Positions 19,801 through 28,363 of a stretch of 49,446 nucleotides of DNA are shown here, in pieces. The DNA is from a virus, in the IMG/VR virus record IMGVR_UViG_3300044675_001660, positions 1 through 49,446 of that record; one strand, 5' to 3'. Numbering within the stretch: the stretch's first letter is position 1; every line of letters starts with the position of its first letter. A model generated the notes under the pieces. The model was not told the DNA's origin, did not search any database, and saw nothing but the letters and a program-made list of their open reading frames with translations. The position numbers were made by a program, and so were the translations under genes.

Positions 19801-22800
19801 CATAGAAGAGGCTCAAAATAGAAAAGGTGGTTATCCAGTAGAAGACGTACTGTCTAAACTTGGAGAACTCAGAACTCAACTTGCTCAGATGGTTTACGAG
19901 GCTAACCACAATTTCTCTCCTGATTTTGATGATGAAGAGTGGGCCGATTTAAAGCCTATCCGTGACCGCGTGATGACATTCCTTAGAGGTGCTACCAAGG
20001 GCTGGGATTCAGCAGACTACGAAACAACCACTGTCCCACGTCAGCCAGCAAATCCTCAGGTATTTGATTCTAAATTAGTAGACGAACTGCTTCCACAAAT
20101 AGAAGAAAACACCGAACTTACTCCTAACGGCTCTGAGTGGTTCCAGAACTTCAAGTCAGCCGTGCAAAATGGCGAGAATGTATCAGAAGAACTAGAATCT
20201 GGTATTGACAAACTAAAGAGCGATGACGCCGAAGGTAAGAACCAAAAAACTGTTGGAGCAATTCAAAGGTTTATTAACTCAAATAAGAAGTTTAAGAAGT
20301 CTCACAGACCTAACTTGGGACCTGTCCAGAACACCGAGAACTCGGAAGAAGAATTACCAGAAAACCCTGGCTCAGCGGAAAACCCTAATAGAGAGCCTTC
20401 AGACCCTGCCGATTACGTTGTTGACGGTACTTCTCAGGTAGAAGAAAGTTTAGAAGAACAGCACAAAAGAATTGGGCTAGAACGTTCTACTGCACTTGAG
20501 TTGAACACTCGTCAAATTGACCGAAGTAAAATGAATGAACGTCAAAAGAAAATTTTGACAAAAATGATAACTCAACGTAATAAGGCTATCAAGGCACTTG
20601 CCGAAAGTGTAGACAGAAAAAATAGCGTTGAATATGAAAGAACATATAACTATGTTCTAGCCACTACTAATGCTATAAAGCACATAGTGAGTGGTGTCGA
20701 GTCTGGTGGCGACAGTTACAATTTCGGTTCTGGTGAAGAAGACAGAATAAAAAACTTCTTAGTTTTAGAAGATTCTATTAAATACGCTAGTCAGCCTGAC
20801 AGCAAGGGTAACCTACGTGTTGTTGCAATGAGAGGATTTTACACCGCTAAGAATGGTAAGACATACATTGCCGAATGGAGCGGAACTCAAGCAACACTTA
20901 AAACCATTAATCCAGACGGCAGTGCTGGTAAAATAGCAAGTTACGTTAACGTTAATCTTGACCGTGAAGATTCTAGAGGACCAGAGTTCCCTTTATCATC
21001 AACTCCTGGGTACCTAAAAACTTATGGACCTCATCAGCAGTTGGGTCTAGGTGCTGCTTCAATTACCTTTGCTCGCCTAGCATTGGAGAAATCTGGTAAA
21101 CATTTTGCTCACAGTTCGTCTTTGACTCCAGACGGTGCAAACAACTCTAAAGGTATAGACCCTACCGACCCTGAACGTCACCACTACAGTCAAGCCGAAA
21201 AAATTCTACACCTTATGGACGCACCTGCCATTGAGTTGCTAGACAGAATCGGTTGGTTTGAAGATGACTATCGAATGGATATGCCTAGTGGAATAGTTAA
21301 TTTTAAAAACTTTAAAAGACCTATCAAGGCTGATAACGATTGGAATAGAAACGGCTCTAGCGAGATGAGGGGTCCTTTATATAATCTGGACTCGGGGTCT
21401 CAAAGACTAGGTGTTGACGCTTTTCAGAAAAAACGTAGGGGAGAAGATATAGTTTCAGGAGTAGACTACCCTGCCTTTATGAAAACTCACGTTGAATCAA
21501 CTGACGGTAACTATTCTTCATTTGGACTGAGAAGTTTACTTACCGACATGTCTTATAAAGATGGTATTTCAAAAGAAGATGGCATTAAGAAACTTAAGCA
21601 GATGCTGGCTGACTTGGATGAGTACGAGCCTACTATTGCACCGTCAGCAGACGGAAGTGACGAGACTTACAAAGAATACAAGCGTAGAGTTTCAGCACAA
21701 TTAAGAACTTCTATAAACGAAATAATCAACGGTCTAGAGCAGTGGGATGAGTTTGACTCTAAGCGTGTAGACAGACCTAAGCCTTTTGCTAAAGATTCTT
21801 TCAAACTTATAACTTCTCAGCCTTACGGTGATTTGAAAGAAGATTCAAGTAACACTTTTGATTTTGGTTTAGATGTTGGTATGCTAAAAGCAAATATTGG
21901 CAATAGATTTACGTGGAGAACTGGGGCCACTGAATCTGAATTTACGCAAACACAGGGCTATGCTCCACCAGAAAATTACGCATTTGATTCCAAAAAATTA
22001 GCGTTACGTCACACTTCTGAAGAATTAAAAGAAGCCATTAAAAAAGGCGTTGCTGATAAATTATCTGGTCAAATAGATGCATCTAAAAGAGATTTTATTG
22101 TCAGTCTAGACCATTCTAGAGATTACGCCGAGGCTCCAGAATTTGCTCCAGTAAGACTATCCGTTGCACTGTCTGCACTTGAAAAACATGGAGTTGATGC
22201 GGACTCATTCTTAGCCGAAACAATAGACGAATTTAATGGAAACAAAGAAAAGTCTGAAGCGTTAAAAGAAGCAAAAAGAGGGCAAACTTCACTTCTAAGC
22301 GAAATGGATAGCGTACTTAAAGCCCTTGGCAAACAAAAGTCTATAACTGCACAAGACATAACAAGTCTTGCTAAGGTGAAAAAAGGCTCTTATGACCCGA
22401 CTATCAAGGTTGTAACAACTAATCTAGAGAGCCAAGAAAAAAATTCTGACTTAAGTCGAGCATTGAGGAATCAATACGGATTTGAAGGCACTTCTCCTTT
22501 AATTGATAATGAGGAATTTTTCTATCCTGGAAGTACAACACCAGTTCTTAGCGACCCACCGACTAAAGAAACTTTCTTGCAACGTGACATTAATAAGCAG
22601 AACTTAGGCTTTATTGGTGATTACACCACATCTAACCCTTTATACATTCAAGCAAATTTTGATAAAGATGACCTTGTTAGTGCCTTTACAGATGCTTTGA
22701 AAGAGCAAAGAAATTATGTCCGTTTAAGATTCTCTTCAGGTCAGGCTTCCCCAATAGAACTTGCTTCAATTAGAGATGCACTTCAGTATCAAGGCGTAGA

Positions 22801-25800
22801 CACTAACGCAATTGCAAGGTCTGTATTTAGCAACTTTGCTGACCAAAATGTTTTAGACGCAAAACTTAAGCCTGAAGGAAGAATTACTCCTAGAGGGGCG
22901 AGCGAAGTAGTTGACCACGCTAACACTGTAATTGACTTAAATAATGGCTTTACTCAGTTAAGCCAGTTCTCTAACGGAATTAATGCACCAGCACTTTTTG
23001 AAGGTCCAGACGGTAAAAAATATGTTGTCAAGAGGCTTTTAACAAGTTCAGACGAAAAATCTGCACGTGCAGTCGACCAAGAACTTGCTACTCAGGCGTT
23101 CTATCGTGCCTTGGGAATCAATGCTAGTGCCCCTCAGCGAGCCACCCTAAACGGTGTAGATATGATTGCCACTGAATACATTGAGGCTGGTAACGTTTCT
23201 TATCTTGACACTCTAGTTCAAGTAACTGCAACTCAAAGTGGATTTGGAAGTGCTAACAGTCAAGGCCCAGTAAAGGCAATCGCAAATGGTCTTATAGGAG
23301 ATTTGTTCCTAGACCAAGTAGACGGGCCTTTTAACAGTGGAAACGTAATCATAGACCCCGACGGTAACCCTGTAAGAATTGACGGTGGTGGTGGACTTCT
23401 TTGGGATGGACTTCCAAATGAAGGCTCTAAAGACCAAACCGACAGATATAACGCTGGAGGCTTTGAAGGACCTAGCACACCTGAACAAAGAGCGGCCCTG
23501 AGAGCAGCATGGCAAGAAGGCTCATTTGAGGGTAACGGAATTGAATTCTCGCTTGATTACTTTTTAAATCCTGATGGCTGGCACTGGAATATTAGCAATC
23601 TAGCAAGAAAGAAGATTCTTTCTCATTTAACTGACGATGACTTAAAAGTACAGGCTGAGCGTTATCTGTTGGACAACATGACTCCAGATAAAATTAACGA
23701 AATTTCTAAAATTATTCGTAACCCTATGGACAGGGCTAAGGTAGTCGACGCTCTAATTCACAGACGTAAGAGAATCTTGGAACGTTTTGGAATAGAAGAT
23801 ACTTACAACCCAAGCGAATCATTTGCTTCAAGCAGAAATCCTTCCGCTGACCAACTCTATGAATACTATGGAATGTTGGATGACCTGCGTTTTGGTAAAG
23901 ACGCCATAAATGAAGAAGAATATTCTGATTTGTGGGATAAGGCTGATGCCCCAGATGCTACTGCTGGCACACTCTCTGGTTTAATTGAAGAACTACGTAA
24001 GCGTAGTGCTGAGACAGAAAGTGTTTCATTTGAAGAAAGAGCAGAGCGTCTAGATAAAGAACTAGAAGAGGCTATAACTGACTCTACTGAAGCAACTGCT
24101 GGGTTTGATTTGGAGTTGGGACTAATTAACGGTACTAACACAGACAACACAAACCCTTACGTACCACTTGAAAAGTCTGCACAAGACCTTAAGTTTGGTG
24201 ATTTTGTGGTCACAGACAACATTCTTGGGTACGTAATGTTCACTTCTAGAAAACCTGACGGCAGCATTTATGTGGCCATGAGACAGGGCGGCGGTGCAGT
24301 TATAGATAGAGTTTTTGACTATGACGAGCAAGTTACTTTAGACGTAGGTAGTAGAGTTCAGGCTGGCTATGAGTCATCTTTCCCCTCATCTGATATTCGT
24401 TCTACTAGAGTTGGGCAAGAATTTGTCAACCGTATACGTTCCAGAAGCAATGCAGTACTACAGGACGTTTTAAATAACTTTAACAGTGCTAAGCAATTAC
24501 CTAACGGTGATTTAATAGTTGCAAGTAAAATTTTTACTGAGAAGTCGAGACTACAACGAACATTCCGTTTTGATGTATTAGTTCACAGAATGCCAAATGA
24601 AAAATTTGTGTCTTACGTTCGTCGTACTCAGGTGGACCCAACCACTAATGACCCTATTGGCGAGCCAGTAATTGGTAGAATTAGTAAGGAAACTCACTCT
24701 TCTAGACACCTAACTAATAGGATTAAGCCTCTTATTACCAATGGCTCATACCGAGGTATTTATGGAAGAAACCCTAATAACTGGTTTAACAACTCGCCAG
24801 ACTTACAGCGTGAGGTAATTCACCCAGGCACTAAGCAACCAATTCCTGTTTCTTTGGCACCTGAAAATTACTTAAATGATAAGTACATTGGCAACACTGG
24901 TATTAGAGAAACTGGCGACCCAATTAAAGATGCTTTAATTAGCCACATTGCAGACCTAATTGACAGAGGACACGAAGTCCCTACTGTTATGAACAGAATG
25001 TTCCAGCAGACAGTCTTATCTAGGAACCAAGTTGCAGATATTGCTGACCAAATTCAGGCTAACAGACAGTTCCCAGGAGTTAATCAAGTACCTTACGTAT
25101 CTCGTGACAACGTCAATTTGGTCCGTGAAGGTGACCGTGTACGCCACTACCACCCAGACGGAACAATTAGACAGGGTACAGTACTTAGGCGTGTACCTCT
25201 TTCGGTTAATCAACGTACTCAAGGTGAGTACAACTACACAGACGTTTTGCGTGTCAGTTTTGATGACGGAACTAGAAGTCCGATTGTTGCCAAAAACCTA
25301 GAGATTCTTCGTCGTGCTGATGGCTCAACGCCAGAAATTGGCACACAGGCACTTAGACGCAACAACGTTCGTCCTATGCTGAAAGAGCCAGTCGGTCTAC
25401 CTGACAAGTTCTCTGTGATAGACAACCAAAGCAACAGAAGAATAAAGCACTCTAGAGACCCAATAAGTCACAGCCAAGGTCAAGTAATGACTATAAAAGA
25501 TGCAGACGGTGTTGAATCTTATATCGGTGCTATTTGGGAAAGAGGCTCTAACCCAAACAAGAGTAGATTTGCTGACTCTATTAGAGTAAACGACCCGAAC
25601 GTTGCTCAGGCGTGGGTTGTCGCTAAGATGAACGAAAAAGAAGAATCTTATCTAAGAGAAGACAGTCCTAGAAGTGTCGCACCTCAGAATGCGGAGCAGT
25701 CTAGTGACGAGTTGCCAGAAAATCCTTTAGATAAAATGAAACCTCTAAGGTTTGCAACATCCACTGATGATAGTGACCTTGAAAATGTTAAAACAATTAT

Positions 25801-27418
25801 TGTTGCCGAGAATGTCACGGGCGAGAATCCAGACAGTCTACCTAGAGCAGTAATTGAATTGGTAGATATTAAAAACGAAAGTGGAAAAAAGACTGGTAAA
25901 AAACGTAAAGAAATAAAACTTTACCTAAATAAAAATGACTTTGATAAGGGCGAGAGTGGGATAACAATTGAAGTCGACCCTAAAAACTCTGACCAAGAAA
26001 ACATTGAAATTGCTACAAAGCGATTAACCGACTCCCTTCAATACAAGTTCACTGGGCCTCACAAAGTCTTGGGTCAAGATTTAGATTTTGGCGACTTCCT
26101 TGGAATTATGGCTTCTAAGATTGGGCGTAAGCACTTCAGAATGCCGACCTTCCAAGGAGACAAAATTATCTCTGCTGAACGTGAGGCAGAGTATGAAGAA
26201 ATTGTAAAGAGGATGATTCCTGCTGGTGTAAAACCTAACCCTAGCGGAAAACCAAAGGTATTCTTTACTGGTGGAGGACCTGGTGCTGGTAAGGGTTCTA
26301 TTGCTAAGCCTAACCCTAAATCTAGAGAAGACGACCCTGATGGATTTACAAGACCTTCACTGCCTGTCACTCAAGAGTGGGTAGAAGATGGCACTCCAAA
26401 ACCTCTACCAGACGGGGTAGAAGCCACTGGTGTGATGGTTAACCCAGACGATGTTAAGACTCAATTTAAAGAAACTCGTTCAGCACTTCTAAGACTCTTT
26501 GCAAAGAGGGAGGACCCTTCAATTAGATTAAAGGCTGGAGATGAAAAGTGGGCGTCAGAAATTCATGAAGAGTCTTCCTTGCTTTCAAAAATTCTTTTGA
26601 ACAGAGTTACTGACATGAACCTAGACGTAGTCGTTGATGGCACTGGAAACGATGACCTAGATAAAATGATTGGCAAAGTTGAGAAGATGAAGCGTAAGGG
26701 TTATAGAGCAATTGGTGTATATCTAAATGCACCTCCAGCGGATGCTGTAGGTGGTGCTATAGGTAGAGCGTTTGAAATTATGCGTAAAGTCCCTAGAGAA
26801 GTTCAATTAAACACCTTTATTAACCTTGCAAAAATGCTATTCCCTAGTTACGTTAAAAAGGATGGCTCAGTCAGAGATAAGCCTCCTTATGACATAACTG
26901 AAGGTGTTTTTGACGAATTTGTCTTATACGATAGAAGAGAATTTGGCACACCTCCATTCGTCGTTGGCTATAGCAATGTAGATGTACAAGATGGTAAGTA
27001 TCTTAGAAACCAGACCATGAAGGGTGGTAACCTAGAATGGGTAGAAATCGAAGATAAAATTAAATCATATATACCAGGATACTCTGACAAAGGTAACCCA
27101 GCAAAAAATAAAAATGAAATTTTTGAAGCACTTGAAAAAGAAGGCAAAAAAATAGGTGATAAAAAAAGACGAGAGAAAAAAGCAGAGTTACTTGCAGACC
27201 AACAAAAACCTGTGGAGCAGAGAGCAAGAGAAGCAGAAGAACAAAAAAACAAATTAAAGCAGAATGTTATTAGCAACATAAGGATAATTAAAGCAATTGC
27301 TGCAGAACTCGGTAAGACTCCTCAAGAAATTGTAAACAGGATGGACGTAGCAAGTATGATTAAGGATGGAATGTCTGTAGAAGATATTATTAGCAACCTG
27401 AGAGGTGCATTTAACTAA
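16817..27418 (+). CDS. Second giant polyvalent protein (3,533 aa) with kinase and Zeta-toxin domains
   Basis: ATG at 16817 with CAGGAG ten bases upstream. The N-terminus has RDRFGRW (38-44) followed by a beta-rich segment, like the first giant protein. Recognisable parts: a conserved segment with GTWHDK and a later GQQRNQQGIF (about 722-765), family unknown; a GNAT-like domain (about 1328-1460, core QQLGLGAASITFAR); a HipA/PI-kinase-like domain (about 2042-2330) with K2072, E2089, a D2169-x6-N2176 catalytic loop and D2189 followed by four glycines; two small beta-barrel-like segments (VKP-type near 2460 and REGDRVRHYHPDG near 2770); and a C-terminal Zeta-toxin-type kinase (about 3148-3440) with Walker A GGGPGAGKGS (3152-3161), NPDD and VVVDGTG. 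Zeta toxins phosphorylate UDP-N-acetylglucosamine. The last 100 residues are a highly charged coiled coil. TAATG overlap with the next gene. Confidence 0.8.
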   Translation: MTVDPQGENSKDLEIDSLVAAGGNSAAARRLRVKSQLRDRFGRWIEMGRDSKIKARWQGKVVSIIGKFVGGSPDKPGYGMFVVKDDPNGIPSGVYHFKGRAVNQILARLDPEYLKSNNIDLNRDVNGNLIGDVLDKDIEDVENVRRDEIGSLDEALAGGQVKPEEDAVKVVARLKAPKHESENVVANLEEASKDDVAEGSDLVKSVLNLPDSDQEELPTDDVQLGLEALANAKTVKGIFGPEKLDRAIAEVSAIQDPYQKRMAFRKLYNEAYERSIDKQGRGSGYGEDWEDTDSYKELEEISALVPDNAFEKEVDKLYFDETARKAIGARQWANKVKELDNAGSQAEADEQLARLKEEAKNYSEKPRRFPRLFPQSPDSDQEELPNEKKQQALSDEQKTEALAKVDKMAEIFTEAYPPYEWDDGTKLQKTIQDLRDAIQNGSSDELGIAARKLRDKTTGDNRNYPIREEARKLAINFIEDYGINPQRVEDEKVRAEVAIGNVKAGAEREKFLKYLAENGGPLEVAKKLLEQNPSNAEELKISINEIEAQGYVLEKQRDNVLDAYNELISGNPANAAIKKILDATGVDLSQPSDNETNEQARDSLLHMSDLIEKSDSPDKAELYDRLADGIIQHFDNKNKGVAGGRKKFAGKADTIQKITERKEGTTIDPSTLAQNRKGIAVALDGRNEETIDTLFFDEKLGDLLLADYIDKNMDKFGDTFKLGTWHDKDNNEVTLDVIEIFPEANRDEAIAAGQQRNQQGIFKLSNKEYIDTGGTGDRGRARRQREESRGQSGLGLGNRQGRVESPDSNREGGESLPSQTANSAGTPELRAIPARRLRKFDTGEDKYDSYELTGDVASDTVNMLDLGQEDMLSGIKDPDSVENYRTILNSIRENILSEDEDVKQSAIKDLQKVSLKILDEAWGDVEPDAGLGVLESTTPTELAKSFYWYAKSVDKEANALELSEGLKAFLPDLKNITSRVRPSEESRKVDSIVEGIEEAQNRKGGYPVEDVLSKLGELRTQLAQMVYEANHNFSPDFDDEEWADLKPIRDRVMTFLRGATKGWDSADYETTTVPRQPANPQVFDSKLVDELLPQIEENTELTPNGSEWFQNFKSAVQNGENVSEELESGIDKLKSDDAEGKNQKTVGAIQRFINSNKKFKKSHRPNLGPVQNTENSEEELPENPGSAENPNREPSDPADYVVDGTSQVEESLEEQHKRIGLERSTALELNTRQIDRSKMNERQKKILTKMITQRNKAIKALAESVDRKNSVEYERTYNYVLATTNAIKHIVSGVESGGDSYNFGSGEEDRIKNFLVLEDSIKYASQPDSKGNLRVVAMRGFYTAKNGKTYIAEWSGTQATLKTINPDGSAGKIASYVNVNLDREDSRGPEFPLSSTPGYLKTYGPHQQLGLGAASITFARLALEKSGKHFAHSSSLTPDGANNSKGIDPTDPERHHYSQAEKILHLMDAPAIELLDRIGWFEDDYRMDMPSGIVNFKNFKRPIKADNDWNRNGSSEMRGPLYNLDSGSQRLGVDAFQKKRRGEDIVSGVDYPAFMKTHVESTDGNYSSFGLRSLLTDMSYKDGISKEDGIKKLKQMLADLDEYEPTIAPSADGSDETYKEYKRRVSAQLRTSINEIINGLEQWDEFDSKRVDRPKPFAKDSFKLITSQPYGDLKEDSSNTFDFGLDVGMLKANIGNRFTWRTGATESEFTQTQGYAPPENYAFDSKKLALRHTSEELKEAIKKGVADKLSGQIDASKRDFIVSLDHSRDYAEAPEFAPVRLSVALSALEKHGVDADSFLAETIDEFNGNKEKSEALKEAKRGQTSLLSEMDSVLKALGKQKSITAQDITSLAKVKKGSYDPTIKVVTTNLESQEKNSDLSRALRNQYGFEGTSPLIDNEEFFYPGSTTPVLSDPPTKETFLQRDINKQNLGFIGDYTTSNPLYIQANFDKDDLVSAFTDALKEQRNYVRLRFSSGQASPIELASIRDALQYQGVDTNAIARSVFSNFADQNVLDAKLKPEGRITPRGASEVVDHANTVIDLNNGFTQLSQFSNGINAPALFEGPDGKKYVVKRLLTSSDEKSARAVDQELATQAFYRALGINASAPQRATLNGVDMIATEYIEAGNVSYLDTLVQVTATQSGFGSANSQGPVKAIANGLIGDLFLDQVDGPFNSGNVIIDPDGNPVRIDGGGGLLWDGLPNEGSKDQTDRYNAGGFEGPSTPEQRAALRAAWQEGSFEGNGIEFSLDYFLNPDGWHWNISNLARKKILSHLTDDDLKVQAERYLLDNMTPDKINEISKIIRNPMDRAKVVDALIHRRKRILERFGIEDTYNPSESFASSRNPSADQLYEYYGMLDDLRFGKDAINEEEYSDLWDKADAPDATAGTLSGLIEELRKRSAETESVSFEERAERLDKELEEAITDSTEATAGFDLELGLINGTNTDNTNPYVPLEKSAQDLKFGDFVVTDNILGYVMFTSRKPDGSIYVAMRQGGGAVIDRVFDYDEQVTLDVGSRVQAGYESSFPSSDIRSTRVGQEFVNRIRSRSNAVLQDVLNNFNSAKQLPNGDLIVASKIFTEKSRLQRTFRFDVLVHRMPNEKFVSYVRRTQVDPTTNDPIGEPVIGRISKETHSSRHLTNRIKPLITNGSYRGIYGRNPNNWFNNSPDLQREVIHPGTKQPIPVSLAPENYLNDKYIGNTGIRETGDPIKDALISHIADLIDRGHEVPTVMNRMFQQTVLSRNQVADIADQIQANRQFPGVNQVPYVSRDNVNLVREGDRVRHYHPDGTIRQGTVLRRVPLSVNQRTQGEYNYTDVLRVSFDDGTRSPIVAKNLEILRRADGSTPEIGTQALRRNNVRPMLKEPVGLPDKFSVIDNQSNRRIKHSRDPISHSQGQVMTIKDADGVESYIGAIWERGSNPNKSRFADSIRVNDPNVAQAWVVAKMNEKEESYLREDSPRSVAPQNAEQSSDELPENPLDKMKPLRFATSTDDSDLENVKTIIVAENVTGENPDSLPRAVIELVDIKNESGKKTGKKRKEIKLYLNKNDFDKGESGITIEVDPKNSDQENIEIATKRLTDSLQYKFTGPHKVLGQDLDFGDFLGIMASKIGRKHFRMPTFQGDKIISAEREAEYEEIVKRMIPAGVKPNPSGKPKVFFTGGGPGAGKGSIAKPNPKSREDDPDGFTRPSLPVTQEWVEDGTPKPLPDGVEATGVMVNPDDVKTQFKETRSALLRLFAKREDPSIRLKAGDEKWASEIHEESSLLSKILLNRVTDMNLDVVVDGTGNDDLDKMIGKVEKMKRKGYRAIGVYLNAPPADAVGGAIGRAFEIMRKVPREVQLNTFINLAKMLFPSYVKKDGSVRDKPPYDITEGVFDEFVLYDRREFGTPPFVVGYSNVDVQDGKYLRNQTMKGGNLEWVEIEDKIKSYIPGYSDKGNPAKNKNEIFEALEKEGKKIGDKKRREKKAELLADQQKPVEQRAREAEEQKNKLKQNVISNIRIIKAIAAELGKTPQEIVNRMDVASMIKDGMSVEDIISNLRGAFN

Positions 27419-27648
27419 TGAGTGAACAGCAAGACTGGAACATTCCTGGTCCTTTGATGAACAGCATGTACGCTACTTTTGCGAGCGGATTAGATAGATA
27501 CGAAATGTATCAAGCATTGTCAATCCCAAGTAAGTATGCAGATGCTGTCTCGGCTATGTGGGATGCTTGGGAACTAGAACGTGAAAATGACCCACTGCCT
27601 GAAGGCATAGTAGCCGACATCCCAAGCGAATTCCCTGACATCGACTAA
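27418..27648 (+). CDS. Small protein of unknown function coupled to the Zeta-domain gene
   Basis: 76 residues. Its ATG (27418) overlaps the stop of the giant gene by one base (TAATG), so translation is coupled. The sequence is helical and aromatic-rich (WNIPGPLMNSMYATF, YEMYQALSIPSKYADAV, MWDAWELEREN) with an acidic C-terminus ending PDID. No family recognised. Because it directly follows a C-terminal Zeta-type kinase, an inhibitor or antitoxin-like partner is conceivable, but it does not resemble the epsilon antitoxin closely enough for me to say so. Confidence 0.75.
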   Translation: MSEQQDWNIPGPLMNSMYATFASGLDRYEMYQALSIPSKYADAVSAMWDAWELERENDPLPEGIVADIPSEFPDID

Positions 27649-27668
27649 TAACTTAATCGGTTTTAATG

Positions 27669-27695
27669 TAAGATTGATTATAGATATCTATTGGA
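27669..27695 (+). promoter_or_regulatory. -10-like box and ribosome binding site before the 219-aa gene
   Basis: The 53-base gap holds TAAGAT at 27669-27674 preceded directly by TG, then a TTATAGA stretch, then GGAG at 27692-27695 seven bases before the ATG. No -35 hexamer is visible at the right distance, so promoter activity is uncertain. The TAnnAT plus TAT(A/G)GA pattern recurs in other gaps of the window. Confidence 0.35.
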
Positions 27696-27701
27696 GACGA
27701 A

Positions 27702-28361
27702 ATGCCTCAACGCCCTGAGTTTGATATGAACTCTCAAACGATTGCACCAGTATATGGTCGCGTCGGCGTTTTAGAGTCAGACAAGTCAAAAGACCCGATT
27801 TTAGGTGCTTACTATGACAGAGCACCTGAATATCAAGGTCTTTATGTTATTACTAGCACGGGAATTAAGTATTTTGACATATCAGTAGACGCCTTGTCTG
27901 TAATTGGCCTAACTGGTTATGCGGAATTTACCTACAATGGCACCCCCTACCTACTTCGTGAATTAGACGAAGAAGACGGTCTGTGGATGTCTAACTACAA
28001 AACAGAACTGCCTATACCTGTTCTTCAGCAAATGATTGTAACTAAATCAAGAAGACAAATTGAGCAATTGACTGGGATTGAAATTCCAGAAGGTTTGCCT
28101 GAGTTTGAGGCTTTATATGTGTATCACGAGCCAAAGTCAGATAAAGTTTTAGCAATTATATACATGAGTTCTTACGGCATATTTAGCCGAAATGACGCTG
28201 ACTGGCAAGATGTAAACTTAAGGTTGCCAGAGTTGCAGAATTTAACTACGGAAGATGTAGACCCTTTGAAAGCAAATGAACTAATAAATTTGTATGACGA
28301 TAACAGGGACAACATGTCTGTCAAACAGGCAGTTAAGTACACTATTAAGGTTAAGGGATAG
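27702..28361 (+). CDS. Protein of unknown function, 219 aa
   Basis: ATG at 27702 with TTGGAG upstream. No signal peptide or membrane segment. The sequence has several alternating hydrophobic strands (GLYVITSTGIKYFDI, VLAIIYMSSYGIFSR) and acidic loops, suggesting a mixed alpha/beta soluble protein. I recognise no family. It lies two bases upstream of the prohead-protease fusion gene, so it is probably translated with it and may be a head accessory protein; this is inferred from position alone. Confidence 0.75.
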   Translation: MPQRPEFDMNSQTIAPVYGRVGVLESDKSKDPILGAYYDRAPEYQGLYVITSTGIKYFDISVDALSVIGLTGYAEFTYNGTPYLLRELDEEDGLWMSNYKTELPIPVLQQMIVTKSRRQIEQLTGIEIPEGLPEFEALYVYHEPKSDKVLAIIYMSSYGIFSRNDADWQDVNLRLPELQNLTTEDVDPLKANELINLYDDNRDNMSVKQAVKYTIKVKG

Positions 28362-28363
28362 GG

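Larger units (their letters stand above)
4557..25717 (+). repeat. Recurrent (E/D)(E/D)LP interdomain motif, 17 copies in two genes
   Basis: Tetrapeptides EELP, EDLP or DELP. In the first giant gene: near 4557 and at 6804, 7416, 7956, 9039, 9627, 10413, 11565, 12177, 12699, 13380, 14103 and 14673. In the second: 17459, 17960, 20348 and 25706. Leu and Pro codons vary freely between copies, so conservation is at protein level. Copies lie at domain boundaries in acidic, Pro/Ser/Thr-rich linkers. Eight follow GNAT modules, but others follow the ParB-like, RelA-like and unassigned domains, so the motif is not simply part of the GNAT fold. Role unknown. Confidence 0.8.
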
